Virus record (IMG/VR): IMGVR_UViG_3300029258_001156
Coordinates: 1-41,145 of that record
Strand: one strand, 5' to 3'
DNA from: a virus
DNA: 41,145 nt
Below the pieces are notes generated by a model, which saw nothing but the letters and a program-made list of their open reading frames with translations, had not been told where the DNA came from and ran no database searches. The position numbers and the translations under genes are program-made. Positions 14,560 to 21,571 of the stretch are shown here, in pieces; position 1 is the stretch's first letter; each line of letters begins with the position of its first letter.

Positions 14560-14922
14560 TCAATACCGCACGACATCGAAACCGCCGCCGTTGCGTTTCA
14601 GACGGCGAGTCGCCAGTCGGAACGTAAACGGAAACAGTTCCCCGGCGATCTTCAATTTGTTCATGTTCTTTTCGTCGCGAAAACCCTTGATCTCGTGGAA
14701 CTCGATCTCCCCGTCGGGCAGCATCACCGCGAAGTCGGGCGTGTAGCGTTGCCCCTTCACGCCCGGCCTGGAATGACTCAGCGTCAACGTGTAACGCTCG
14801 AACCACCAGGCGACGATCTCCCCCTCCAGCTTGCGGAGTTCGAGTACCGTCATGTACTCGGCCTCGGTCTTGTTGGGTGTGCCCGGCGGTTTGATACCCG
14901 TGCGGCCTTTTCCTTTCAGCAT
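14560..14922 (-). CDS. DUF1064 PD-(D/E)xK-type phage nuclease
   Basis: 120 residues from an ATG sharing a base with the upstream stop (TGATG). The nuclease core is visible: RYTPDFAVMLPDGEIEFHEI then KGF, giving the D...E-x-K pattern (PD-F, E-I-K), followed by KNMNKLKIAGELFPFTFRL. DUF1064 proteins are small phage endonuclease-like proteins of replication/recombination modules, perhaps acting on branched DNA. It is coupled to the HNH protein upstream, with SbcC-like and YqaJ genes further up. Confidence 0.75.
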   Translation of the reverse strand: MLKGKGRTGIKPPGTPNKTEAEYMTVLELRKLEGEIVAWWFERYTLTLSHSRPGVKGQRYTPDFAVMLPDGEIEFHEIKGFRDEKNMNKLKIAGELFPFTFRLATRRLKRNGGGFDVVRY

Positions 14923-15296
14923 CACATCACCCCTCGCATCATGCTCATGATTCGCTCGGTCCGGTCCACGTCCGCGTCGGTCATCCACGACGCCGCCCAG
15001 CCGCGCAGGTAGCAGATCCCGGCCGGGTCGTAATGCTCGGGATCGTACTTGCGCTTGAGCACCAGGCAGACAAGCTCGGCGGCCTTTTGGCTCTGGATCG
15101 CTTGGTGACACTCGTGACAGAGGGCCGCGTAGTTGGCTCGCGTGTCATGGTTCCGGCCGCGCCCGGCGATGTGGTGCCGCTCGGGCCGCGACGTGTGCTG
15201 GTGGCCGAGAAACCGGCACATCCAGCACCATCGATGCTCGCGATAGAAGTCCACCGCGCTCTCGTCGAGTTGCTTCCGTGCTTTCTTCATTCTCAC
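14922..15296 (-). CDS. HNH-type zinc nuclease of recombination module
   Basis: 124 residues (122 if the second, ATG, start is used). Motifs: CWMC zinc knuckle, RHHIAGRGRNHDTRANYAA and LCHECHQAIQ, the order of an HNH/NinG-like nuclease. The C-terminus is helical and carries YDPAGICYLRGW. The GTG start overlaps the upstream stop (GTGA); an ATG six bases inside is the alternative, and AAGG serves both. It sits between the conserved recombination protein and the DUF1064 nuclease, so a role in processing replication or recombination intermediates is likely. Confidence 0.75.
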   Translation of the reverse strand: MRMKKARKQLDESAVDFYREHRWCWMCRFLGHQHTSRPERHHIAGRGRNHDTRANYAALCHECHQAIQSQKAAELVCLVLKRKYDPEHYDPAGICYLRGWAASWMTDADVDRTERIMSMMRGVM

Positions 15297-15871
15297 TCGC
15301 CTTGCAGTTCCTTCAATCGTTTCGCGTAAACCGGCCGCAACGCATCTTGCACCGGCTTGGACTTGTTCGCCAAAAGCCTCCCGTGTTCCTTCAACTGGTC
15401 GAGCCGTTCGACCGCCGCCAGTTCGCCGGTCGCCACCGTGACGAACTTCTGTTCGTCGGGTGTCAGGGTGGCGATCGGTTTGATGGTTACCTCCTTGCGC
15501 ACGCCTCGACTGACGGTCACGCTATAGGGTCTCTGGGCGTCGATGCCCGAGAGGTGGCTGATCCGAATGCCGCCGACCTTAACTCCGCCCCACTTCACGT
15601 CGGGGTCGCAGAACAACGTCATGCGTTGCCCGATCCACTTCTTGGCATCGTCCGTCCATGCGGCAACCAGAATGCGCCGCATGGTTTTGCACGGCTTGTA
15701 CGGCCGGTGTCCCTCGATCTCGACGATAACCGGTTGCTCCTTGTCACCGCGACGAACCTTCGTGACGGTCGCGGTGATCGGCCCGGCAATCAGATCGTCG
15801 GCATTGAGTTGATCGCTTTTGGGCACGATCGATTCTCGGACTTGCGCCTCGGTCAATTGCTGTTCACTCAT
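15293..15871 (-). CDS. Conserved phage recombination-module protein, unknown fold
   Basis: 192 residues. Conserved-looking core: LIAGPITATVTKVRRGDKEQ, PYKPCKTMRRILVAAW, GQRMTLFCDPDVKWGGVKVG and GIRISHLSGI. Proteins of this pattern commonly stand next to YqaJ exonucleases in phages and may be OB-fold-like single-strand DNA-binding or annealing partners; I know of no established function. The ATG overlaps the exonuclease stop by eight bases. The C-terminal half is charged and helical. It fills the place where RecT/Bet would be expected. Confidence 0.6.
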   Translation of the reverse strand: MSEQQLTEAQVRESIVPKSDQLNADDLIAGPITATVTKVRRGDKEQPVIVEIEGHRPYKPCKTMRRILVAAWTDDAKKWIGQRMTLFCDPDVKWGGVKVGGIRISHLSGIDAQRPYSVTVSRGVRKEVTIKPIATLTPDEQKFVTVATGELAAVERLDQLKEHGRLLANKSKPVQDALRPVYAKRLKELQGE

Positions 15872-16523
15872 TGCTAAACCTCACGTTATCCTGGGTTGTT
15901 CCAAGCGACACCAACGGGTGCCGCATCCTTTGCACCTTCTTTTCGATGCTCTCGATTTGCTGCAACAGCGTCAGCAAGCCCTTGGCAATTTTGGCCATAT
16001 ACCTTTCATCCGGTTCGATCCGCACGAGAAACGGCGTCAACTCCGGATGGAAGACAAAGAAGTCGCACCACGCGCGACCGGTGATAAGTAATTGCCCCTG
16101 CACTTGCGGCTTGTATTGCACCGGAAACACACCCGCCGCGTGATAGGCGATAAGCGTCTCGGGGGCGGGGCACTTGATTTCAACCAGCCCGTCATGCCCA
16201 ACCAGTCCGTCGGGGCTGCAACCATAGGCGTCGGTCCCGTCGGGCAGAACGAATCCCACGTCGGTAATCTCACGGCCCGTCTGCGCCGTGTAGGCCGCCT
16301 TCGCGTTCGGTTCGTGTTCGTTGCCCCATTCCATCCAGAACGACGGCGGTGGCTCGAAGTAGACGGCCAACCGCTTGGCCACGATCTTCGCCGCGTAGGC
16401 GCTGGCCGACTTGGAGTAGTCACCTCGTGCGGGCGTGACGATCTTGTCGAAATCGCTCGCCGTCGGTCGAGCCCGCCACCGCTCCCATTCTTCCGTCTGT
16501 TGTTGGCAGTCGATAATTCTCAT
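15864..16523 (-). CDS. YqaJ-type (lambda Exo-like) 5'-3' exonuclease
   Basis: 219 residues. Motifs in order: EEWERWRARPTASDF near the N-terminus, WGNEHEPNAKAAY (E motif), YGCSPDGLVGHDGLVEIKCP with the catalytic D...E-x-K, and YKPQVQGQLLITGRAWCDF (the Q/Y motif). This is the standard YqaJ recombinase exonuclease layout and length, producing 3' single strands for annealing. It is coupled by ATGA to the SbcC-like ATPase upstream and to the putative partner downstream, together a phage recombination operon. Confidence 0.9.
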   Translation of the reverse strand: MRIIDCQQQTEEWERWRARPTASDFDKIVTPARGDYSKSASAYAAKIVAKRLAVYFEPPPSFWMEWGNEHEPNAKAAYTAQTGREITDVGFVLPDGTDAYGCSPDGLVGHDGLVEIKCPAPETLIAYHAAGVFPVQYKPQVQGQLLITGRAWCDFFVFHPELTPFLVRIEPDERYMAKIAKGLLTLLQQIESIEKKVQRMRHPLVSLGTTQDNVRFSNE

Positions 16524-18016
16524 GCGTCGTTTCCTCCAAACACTTCACACCGCACGTCACCCGCAGCGCACTCGGCGGTGATGAGGTTGACGCTGAGCGT
16601 CTTGGCCTGGGCCGCCAGTTTTGCCCGGTTGTCCGGGTCGAGTCCCTCCCAGACTTCTTGCGGGAATGGAATCACAACCATGCCCTCGGGCGTCATCTCG
16701 CGAGCCCTTCTCGCGGCGAGGTCCAGGGCAATGGCCGCCTTGGTGCCCCGGCTTCGTTCGTGGTAGGGCACGGGGCCACGGTCGGGATGCTCGGTCATCC
16801 ACCGCCCGGCCTTGAGTGTGAGCGTGTCGGCCTCGACGACCTTGGATAGAACCTTTTCGGTTGCCTTGCCGGCCTTGCGAAGTGTCTCGGCCGTCTCGCG
16901 GTGGATCTCGGCCTTGCCCTTGTGCTGGGCGATCTCACTGGCCCGCTTCTTCGCGTCACGGATTCGCACGCCACGTTCCACGGCGTCACGGGCGTTGTAG
17001 ACCGTGTGTTTGGCCGCGTTGATGTCGTCGGCGGCCGGTTCGACGGTCGCCCCGCCGTCAATCGTCTGTTCCCAGCCAGCGATCGCCGTCGCATGACTGC
17101 GAGCCCCCGCCTCGATCGACATGGCGTTCGCCGCTCGATCAAACGCCGCCGACGCAGCCGCTTCCGCCGCTTTCAGCGCAGCCTTGGCCGCCTCGATGGC
17201 CTCGACAGCTTCACGCTCCTCTTGCTTTGCTTTCTCGGTTTGGGCGACGGCTTCCTCGACACTCGGCCCCGTGTAGTTTGCCACCGCCTCGGCGAGTGCG
17301 TTGGCCGCCGTGTGGGCCGCTTCCGCCGCCTTTTTCGCCGCTTCGTCACGCTCAATCAGTGCCGCCTCCGCTTTGATCGCCTCTTCCAGTTCGGCCTGGA
17401 GCTTCGCGGCATCACTCTCGACATCCCAGTCGACATCTTCGGTCGACGCTTCCAACGCCGCTGCCTTGCCGCTTTCCCGCTGGGCCGCGTCCTCTTCGGT
17501 CCGTGCTGCCTTGTCACAATCGGCCTTGATTCGCCGCTGCATTTCAACCACGTCGTCGGTTTCCAATGCGTCCTCGCCCACAACCATGTCGAAGTCGGTC
17601 GGTCCGCCCAGTGCGTCGTGGAACAGTTCGGGCTTCGCTTCGACACCCAAGAGCTTGCAAAGTGCCTTGGTGCGCGCCCGGTCGGCCGCCTTCTCGTCCT
17701 TGATGCCCGGATCGATCAGGTCGCCGATATTCAACTTCCCGGCGATCGAGGTGGCCTGCAATTCGCCCTTGCCTCGTGTAGTTCTGCCGACGCTGAACGT
17801 CATGCCCAGCCCCGCGACGCGCCCTGGCTCCTCGGCACCATCGCGCTGGGACAGTCTGACGTCGCCGCCGCACAGTCGCTCCGTCGCTCCGATCGACAGG
17901 CTCTTGCCCGAGTCGTTGCGCCCTCGGAACACCGTGATGCCGCCACCGTCCGGCAGAGGGACCGCGAGGTGTTCGATGGGGCCGACGTCCGCTAGGTCGA
18001 TGATTTCCGTACTCAT
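16520..18016 (-). CDS. SbcC/Rad50-like coiled-coil ATPase
   Basis: 498 residues. Walker A GRNDSGKS at 32-39, then an ATP-binding lobe to ~160, a long Ala/Glu/Lys-rich coiled coil (~160-400) and a C-terminal lobe with a signature-like SRGTKAAIALDLAARRA. The Walker B region reads MVVIPFPQEVWEGLD: only one acidic residue (E) stands where D-E is expected. Phage SbcC/gp46-like ATPases organise DNA ends for an exonuclease; here the partner is YqaJ rather than SbcD. AGGAGA precedes the ATG. Lower ATPase activity is possible if the acidic residue is truly missing. Confidence 0.8.
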   Translation of the reverse strand: MSTEIIDLADVGPIEHLAVPLPDGGGITVFRGRNDSGKSLSIGATERLCGGDVRLSQRDGAEEPGRVAGLGMTFSVGRTTRGKGELQATSIAGKLNIGDLIDPGIKDEKAADRARTKALCKLLGVEAKPELFHDALGGPTDFDMVVGEDALETDDVVEMQRRIKADCDKAARTEEDAAQRESGKAAALEASTEDVDWDVESDAAKLQAELEEAIKAEAALIERDEAAKKAAEAAHTAANALAEAVANYTGPSVEEAVAQTEKAKQEEREAVEAIEAAKAALKAAEAAASAAFDRAANAMSIEAGARSHATAIAGWEQTIDGGATVEPAADDINAAKHTVYNARDAVERGVRIRDAKKRASEIAQHKGKAEIHRETAETLRKAGKATEKVLSKVVEADTLTLKAGRWMTEHPDRGPVPYHERSRGTKAAIALDLAARRAREMTPEGMVVIPFPQEVWEGLDPDNRAKLAAQAKTLSVNLITAECAAGDVRCEVFGGNDA

Positions 18017-18051
18017 TGCAGTTCTCCTGATAGGATTGAGTCCCTGAGGCG

Positions 18052-18228
18052 CTACAGCACCTCCAATTGGCTCCGTAAAGTTTCCGCACGCAAAAGTAGA
18101 ATCGCCCGCATTTTGTCCGACGTGTCAACGTGGTTCAGTTCGTGCTCAATGTCGCACAGTAACGTCTGAATCACTTCCACACGGTCCACCGGCGCGTCGA
18201 CGTTCACCTCGGGGCTATCGTGGGTCAT
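18052..18228 (-). CDS. Small acidic hypothetical protein, 58 residues
   Basis: Start chosen at the second ATG, with GGAG nine bases upstream; a first ATG at 18243 has no ribosome-binding site. The protein is helical and acidic (VDRVEVIQTLLCDIEHELNH, then SDKMRAILLLRAETLRSQLE). The gene overlaps the end of the 131-residue gene by 14 bases. No family recognised. Confidence 0.5.
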   Translation of the reverse strand: MTHDSPEVNVDAPVDRVEVIQTLLCDIEHELNHVDTSDKMRAILLLRAETLRSQLEVL

Positions 18229-18610
18229 GGCATCCGACTCCATTCGGCAGTGCGGCGTCGACTAAATTTAGTCCGCGGACTAAATCACTCTCAGTACGCG
18301 ACGCCTCGTGAAATCGCAACCGCTCACCCATGATCGCGATCGTATCGTCGGCCACCTGGAGTTGCCGCCGCAGCAAGGTGACTTGCTCGCGAGTGTGCGA
18401 TAGGCAGGACGCCACGAGCCGCCGCGTATTCCAGTCAACGGTCGCTTCGTCCATCACGCGGCCGACCGCGTCGGCCAGGCAGTCGACGACATCGACTTGC
18501 GGTTGTCCCGCGTCGACCGCCTCGCGAATCGGGTCGTTTTCAGCCTGATCCAGCGTCTGCTCGATCTGGTGTAGCGGCTCGCCGTTATTCAGTGCTGTTT
18601 CTACGTGCAT
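18215..18610 (-). CDS. Hypothetical helical protein, 131 residues
   Basis: Acidic, helical protein (LHQIEQTLDQAENDPIREAV, RLVASCLSHTREQVTLLRRQ, then ADDTIAIMGERLRFHEA) with coiled-coil tendency. It is first in the recombination operon, directly after two terminators. Its leader ACACGGAAGGAAAACGCG is shared in form with other early genes. No domain recognised. Confidence 0.55.
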   Translation of the reverse strand: MHVETALNNGEPLHQIEQTLDQAENDPIREAVDAGQPQVDVVDCLADAVGRVMDEATVDWNTRRLVASCLSHTREQVTLLRRQLQVADDTIAIMGERLRFHEASRTESDLVRGLNLVDAALPNGVGCHDPR

Positions 18611-18745
18611 CGCGTTTTCCTTCCGTGTGAGAATTCAAAACCCGCCCGGCCGACGGCGTCATGCCGCCGACCGAGCCCGTCCAATGCCGCCGTCGTGGCG
18701 GCTCCGTCATGCCCGCGAATCGTTCGCGAGCGGCATCCGTGAATT

Positions 18746-18770
18746 AAAAACGCCACGGCCGCCGCCATGG
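18746..18770 (-). terminator. Possible second terminator downstream of csrA
   Basis: On the minus strand CCATGG-CGGCGG-CCGTGG forms a 6-bp stem (one G-T) followed by CGTTTTTAATT. Shorter and weaker than the hairpin at 18831-18867; together they would isolate csrA from the recombination operon. Confidence 0.4.
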
Positions 18771-18830
18771 ATGTAGACCGCGACAAGCGGCAGGAGAGAC
18801 TGGCGGGTGTCACGCGGCCGGGGCGCATAG

Positions 18831-18867
18831 AAAAAGCCCGCGCCACAATCCCTTGCGGCGCAGGCTT
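18831..18867 (-). terminator. Rho-independent terminator after csrA
   Basis: Minus strand AAGCCTGCGCC, 12-base loop, GGCGCGGGCTT, then TTTC: an 11-bp stem with one wobble pair and a T-run. It lies about 140 bases past the csrA stop. The 394-base interval 18611-19004 has no convincing gene and contains this and a second weaker terminator. Confidence 0.75.
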
Positions 18868-19004
18868 ACCATGAGTATAGACGTTGAGCGGTCGAGACGA
18901 ACGGCCCGTAAACACGGGGCAGTGTGCATGGGTCGATCGTCGCGTTGCATTGAATCCGTTCATTCGGCTTCCGAGCCTTCCATTAATCCGTTACGCTGCT
19001 TTGA

Positions 19005-19196
19005 TTACACGCGAATCGGCAATTGCCGTCGCGAACCGTTTCGCAATTTGTCCTCGTGGATTTCCCAGCGGTCGACCGGTGTGGTGCGTGGCGCGTCGAC
19101 CCCGAGTCGCACGCGCGAGCCCTGGACCGACAGCACGGTGATGATGACGTCACCCGCCACGATTTTCTCTCCGCGCTCTCTGGTTAAACACAACAT
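19005..19196 (-). CDS. csrA: CsrA/RsmA-family RNA-binding regulator
   Basis: 63 residues. MLCLTRERGEKIVAGDVIIT matches the CsrA N-terminus (L4, R6, GE, GD), SVQGSRVRLGVDAP matches the core, and PVDRWEIHEDKL carries Arg43, equivalent to the key RNA-contact Arg44 of E. coli CsrA. The dimer binds GGA motifs in mRNA leaders to block or change translation and stability. Start chosen at the ATG seven bases after AGGAGG; the longer frame lacks a ribosome site. It lies after the tandem-repeat gene and before two terminators. A phage copy could reprogram host carbon metabolism or motility, or control its own mRNAs, many of which have GGA-rich leaders. The family call is strong. Confidence 0.92.
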   Translation of the reverse strand: MLCLTRERGEKIVAGDVIITVLSVQGSRVRLGVDAPRTTPVDRWEIHEDKLRNGSRRQLPIRV

Positions 19197-19278
19197 TGTC
19201 TCGCCTCCTAGAAAAGCAGTCGAAAAACAACCGCCTCCCTGCGACCTCGGCATCCAGGCCGCTATCCATGACGCTCCG

Positions 19279-19875
19279 TCACCGCATGTCGCCCTCGATG
19301 GTCCCGCCGTCGATCAGCTCGATGGTCCCGCCGTAGATCCGCTCGATGGTCCCGCCGTAGATCCGCTCGATGGTCCCGCCGTAGAACCGCTCGATGGTCC
19401 CGCCGTAGATCAGCTCGATGGTCCCGCCGTCGATCCGCTCGATGGTCCCGCCGTCGATCCGCTCGATGGTCCCGCCGTAGATCAGCTTGATGGTCCCGCC
19501 GATCATTCGGATTGTCGCGTTCATTGATTTCTGCACCGTCGCACCATCGACCACAATCCAGCAGCCACCGAGCACGATCTTGCGATCCTCGGCAATAATC
19601 ATTCGTCGCACGCGATCTCGCAGCGACTCCTCCACACTGGCGGCCAAGTCCTCCGTCCACCAGTCCGGCGTATCTTGCTGGTCGACTCGGAATGTGTAGT
19701 CGTCGACATTCGCGAAGTCGTTGCCATCCGGCGTCAACTCGACTCGCACAAACGCACCACGCCCATCGTCGACCAGCCCGGCGAAGTCGATCAGGTCTTC
19801 GTGGGAGTCCGTGCAGTCCGGCTTACAAATGATGTCGCCATTGCGTTTGACGATCGCGCTTAAAAAGTTACACAT
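19279..19875 (-). CDS. Phage protein with tandem 8-residue repeat tail
   Basis: 198 residues. Residues 1-125 form a conserved-looking domain (MCNFLSAIVKRNGDIICKPD, TDSHEDLIDFAG, FVRVELTPDGND, TPDWWTEDLAASVEE, then VRRMIIAEDRKIVLGGCWIV). From ~126 the protein is a run of eight-residue units GGTIE(R/L)(I/F)(D/Y), about nine in all, expected to fold as a narrow beta-solenoid. Similar head domains with different short-repeat tails occur in many environmental phages; the function is not known to me. The leader CACACGGAAGGACAACGGT gives a clear start. Repeat number probably varies between strains. Confidence 0.7.
   Translation of the reverse strand: MCNFLSAIVKRNGDIICKPDCTDSHEDLIDFAGLVDDGRGAFVRVELTPDGNDFANVDDYTFRVDQQDTPDWWTEDLAASVEESLRDRVRRMIIAEDRKIVLGGCWIVVDGATVQKSMNATIRMIGGTIKLIYGGTIERIDGGTIERIDGGTIELIYGGTIERFYGGTIERIYGGTIERIYGGTIELIDGGTIEGDMR
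19297..19488. repeat. 24-bp tandem repeat, 8 units
   Basis: Eight consecutive 24-base units beginning GATGGTCCCGCCGT, differing mainly at positions 15 and 19-20; a ninth partial unit follows. Being a multiple of three, the repeat keeps the reading frame and encodes the GGTIExIx units. Such arrays expand and contract by slippage or recombination. Confidence 0.95.
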
Positions 19876-19903
19876 ACCGTTGTCCTTCCGTGTGTGTGGT
19901 CCG

Positions 19904-20155
19904 TCACCTCGTCAGCCGATCCGCCAGATTTTCCGGCGGGTTTTCTCGTTCCCACTGTCGCTTCGCCCGATACTCGCTCTCGCTCATCCACACGTTTTCC
20001 AGCCAGTGGTCCGGCGTCGGCTGGTGGGGCCACGGTCGGTCGGCCATCTGGTTGCAACCGGCCGCGTTGATCGCCATGAGCAAGGCGAGCAATACCAACG
20101 CCGTGGCGAGATAGCCCTCCCAGTAATCTCGCAAGTCGCGAAGAATCCATTTCAT
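19904..20155 (-). CDS. Small membrane protein / possible lipoprotein
   Basis: 83 residues. A hydrophobic helix at ~15-32 (YLATALVLLALLMAINAAGC) ends in a lipobox-like AAGC at 31-34. The remaining ~50 residues are polar with many W, P and R (ADRPWPHQPTPDHW...). It could be a lipoprotein or an N-in membrane protein. It is coupled to the preceding gene by ATGA. The role is unknown; superinfection exclusion proteins often look like this, but that is speculation. Confidence 0.55.
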   Translation of the reverse strand: MKWILRDLRDYWEGYLATALVLLALLMAINAAGCNQMADRPWPHQPTPDHWLENVWMSESEYRAKRQWERENPPENLADRLTR

Positions 20156-20796
20156 GGCGACACCTCCACTCCCTCATGCCACGCTCGCAGGGCATCTCCG
20201 TGTGTCCAACACTGCGAGAGGATGGATATGGCCGCTCCGTACGTGAAGCCGGTAATCCCCTCGGTGTCCGCAACGTGACTCAGTTCTTGGGCCACGTCGT
20301 CGAGAGAACACCCGGCGTCGATTCGCGATTGCATGAGCCTCGCCCAGTTTTCCGCGTACCGCACGCACGCCGCGCCGTAGGGTTCGCTGTTCGCTGCAAC
20401 GCACTTCCGCCATGTCTGTCGATCGGATAGCGTAATCGGCGGCGCGTCGGCCAACATTTCCGCAAGTTTGGATTCTTTCGCGAGTGTCTTTTCCGCTCGC
20501 TCCTTGGCTCTCGCCTGCTCTCGCCGTGCGTTTTCCGCCCGTGCTTTGGAGATGTGTTCGGCAACCTCTGGGCTGTGCGTGGGTGCGGGGAACGGCCCGA
20601 CGCCAAGAGGGAACACGCCTTCCATCGCAAGCCCCCAGTCACGATGAATCAGTGCGGCATCCGAAAGGCGGTGCAGTTCGCAACGCACCCCATTGAACGT
20701 CATCTCAACCATCGTGTCGGTATCCGTCGCCAACTGAATCGCCTCGCGAATCGCCTCGCGGATCTCACATCCAGGCGGTGGCTCATATGTCGTCAT
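20152..20796 (-). CDS. Conserved phage hypothetical protein, 214 residues
   Basis: The first ~50 residues form a small domain (GCEIREAIREAIQLATDTD, VRCELHRLSDAAL). A charged coiled coil follows at ~75-115 (ARAENARREQARAKERAEKT). The C-terminal ~95 residues carry the motifs NSEPYGAACVRYAENWARLM and SHVADTEGITGFTYGAAISI, then LSQCW, a pattern I associate with conserved phage early proteins of unknown function. It is the first gene after the tRNA-like cluster, so probably first in an early operon. Confidence 0.6.
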   Translation of the reverse strand: MTTYEPPPGCEIREAIREAIQLATDTDTMVEMTFNGVRCELHRLSDAALIHRDWGLAMEGVFPLGVGPFPAPTHSPEVAEHISKARAENARREQARAKERAEKTLAKESKLAEMLADAPPITLSDRQTWRKCVAANSEPYGAACVRYAENWARLMQSRIDAGCSLDDVAQELSHVADTEGITGFTYGAAISILSQCWTHGDALRAWHEGVEVSP

Positions 20797-20891
20797 GGTC
20801 GTGCCCTCTGCGAAAAAGGCCCCGACTCGCCGAGTGCATTCCTGCCAAGGGTTCGGCGGGTGGGGCGGTGAGAGAAAAACAAACAGTCCAG

Positions 20892-20966
20892 TGGCCCCGG
20901 CAGGAATCGAACCTGCTTATCCCAGGGTTGTTTACCCAGTGAAGTCGCGACCTCCACTGCGGGGCC
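20892..20966 (-). tRNA. tRNA-like cloverleaf, 75 nt, non-standard
   Basis: Acceptor stem GGCCCCG/CGGGGCC (7 bp) with discriminator A and a perfect T-arm GCAGG-TTCGATT-CCTGC. The second arm is unusual, an 8-bp stem CAGTGGAG/CTTCACTG. The third arm has GGG-TAAACAA-CCC, whose loop lacks the invariant U33; read in register the triplet would be AAC. Length and acceptor/T-arm fit a tRNA, but the D and anticodon arms do not. It may be a degenerate tRNA or a tRNA mimic. Confidence 0.4.
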
Positions 20967-21083
20967 ATATTGCCGGCCTCCAACCGGCCCGTCGCCTTCT
21001 ACGCCGACGATGACGGAGGGTTGTGTCGATTGTGAAGCGGAACCGAACACCCCACCACAACATCTAACCGCTTGCTTCAAAGA

Positions 21084-21136
21084 GCCGGGTAGCGGAATTG
21101 AACCGCCCACGCCTAGGTCGCTGGACAACCCCCGGC
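21084..21136 (-). other. Truncated tRNA-like element
   Basis: Minus strand: outer stem GCCGGG/CCCGGC and a T-arm-like hairpin GCGG-TTCAATT-CCGC, but only 53 bases in total with no room for both D and anticodon arms. A further hairpin GCACCGA/TCGGTGC lies just upstream (21142-21171). The 3' flank (GGCTCTTTG) is the same as that of the next element. Confidence 0.4.
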
Positions 21137-21330
21137 AAAATTGCACCGATGCCGCACTTCGTCGCTCGGTGCCACGCGATCTTTCTGTTGCTCTGTTATC
21201 ACTGCCGAGCATCGTGGGTTGTGTGGTGCGGCGCACCTGCTGGCTTTTCCGCTCGGTCCTAGTGCCAGCCCCAATAACCCCGTGATCGCTCAGAGCTCTC
21301 GTCTTGCTAGTAAGGGTGTGTGAAACAAAG

Positions 21331-21407
21331 AGCCCGAGGGCGGAATCGAACCGCCCTGGGGGAACGCGAACTTGGGTAGTGGAATTGCCACCAGCAAACT
21401 CCCCAGG
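21331..21407 (-). other. tRNA-like element with T-arm mimic
   Basis: Contains GGGCGG-TTCGATT-CCGCCC, a 6-bp T-arm-like hairpin, next to a stem CCTGGGG/CCCCAGG (21355-21361 with 21401-21407) that encloses GTGG-CAATT-CCAC. No 5' acceptor strand matches the 3' CTCGGGCTC. The end shares GGGCGGTTCxATTCCGC and GGCTCTTTG with the element at 21084, so the two are probably related copies. Confidence 0.4.
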
Positions 21408-21486
21408 TCTGCATTCGCTTGTTGTTCCCCTGCACTTCCAGGCCAGGCAAACGCACGCGGCCGGAACCGCGCACGAAAAGAAAGAA

Positions 21487-21557
21487 GGCGGCGGGGCCGG
21501 TCGATTCCGGCCCGAGAGTCGCCGATCGAGATGACTCTCGCAAACTGTTCCGCCGCC
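21487..21557 (-). terminator. Branched hairpin just after integrase; possible terminator
   Basis: Outer stem GGCGGCGG/CCGCCGCC encloses two perfect hairpins, CGAGAGTC/GACTCTCG and GGGCCGG-AATCGA-CCGGCCC. On the minus strand it is followed by TTCTTTCTTTTC. It starts about 15 bases after the integrase stop, so an intrinsic terminator for int is plausible, though the T-tract is interrupted. Its three-stem shape also fits the neighbouring tRNA-like elements. Confidence 0.45.
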
Positions 21558-21571
21558 GCCCCAACTCGGAC

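Noticed and set aside
16901-17995. 364-codon plus-strand open frame
   Set aside because: Mirror frame of the SbcC-like coiled coil; GC-rich codon shadow without ribosome site.
18601-18963. 120-codon minus-strand open frame
   Set aside because: Runs through two terminator hairpins and lacks a ribosome site; composition is not protein-like.
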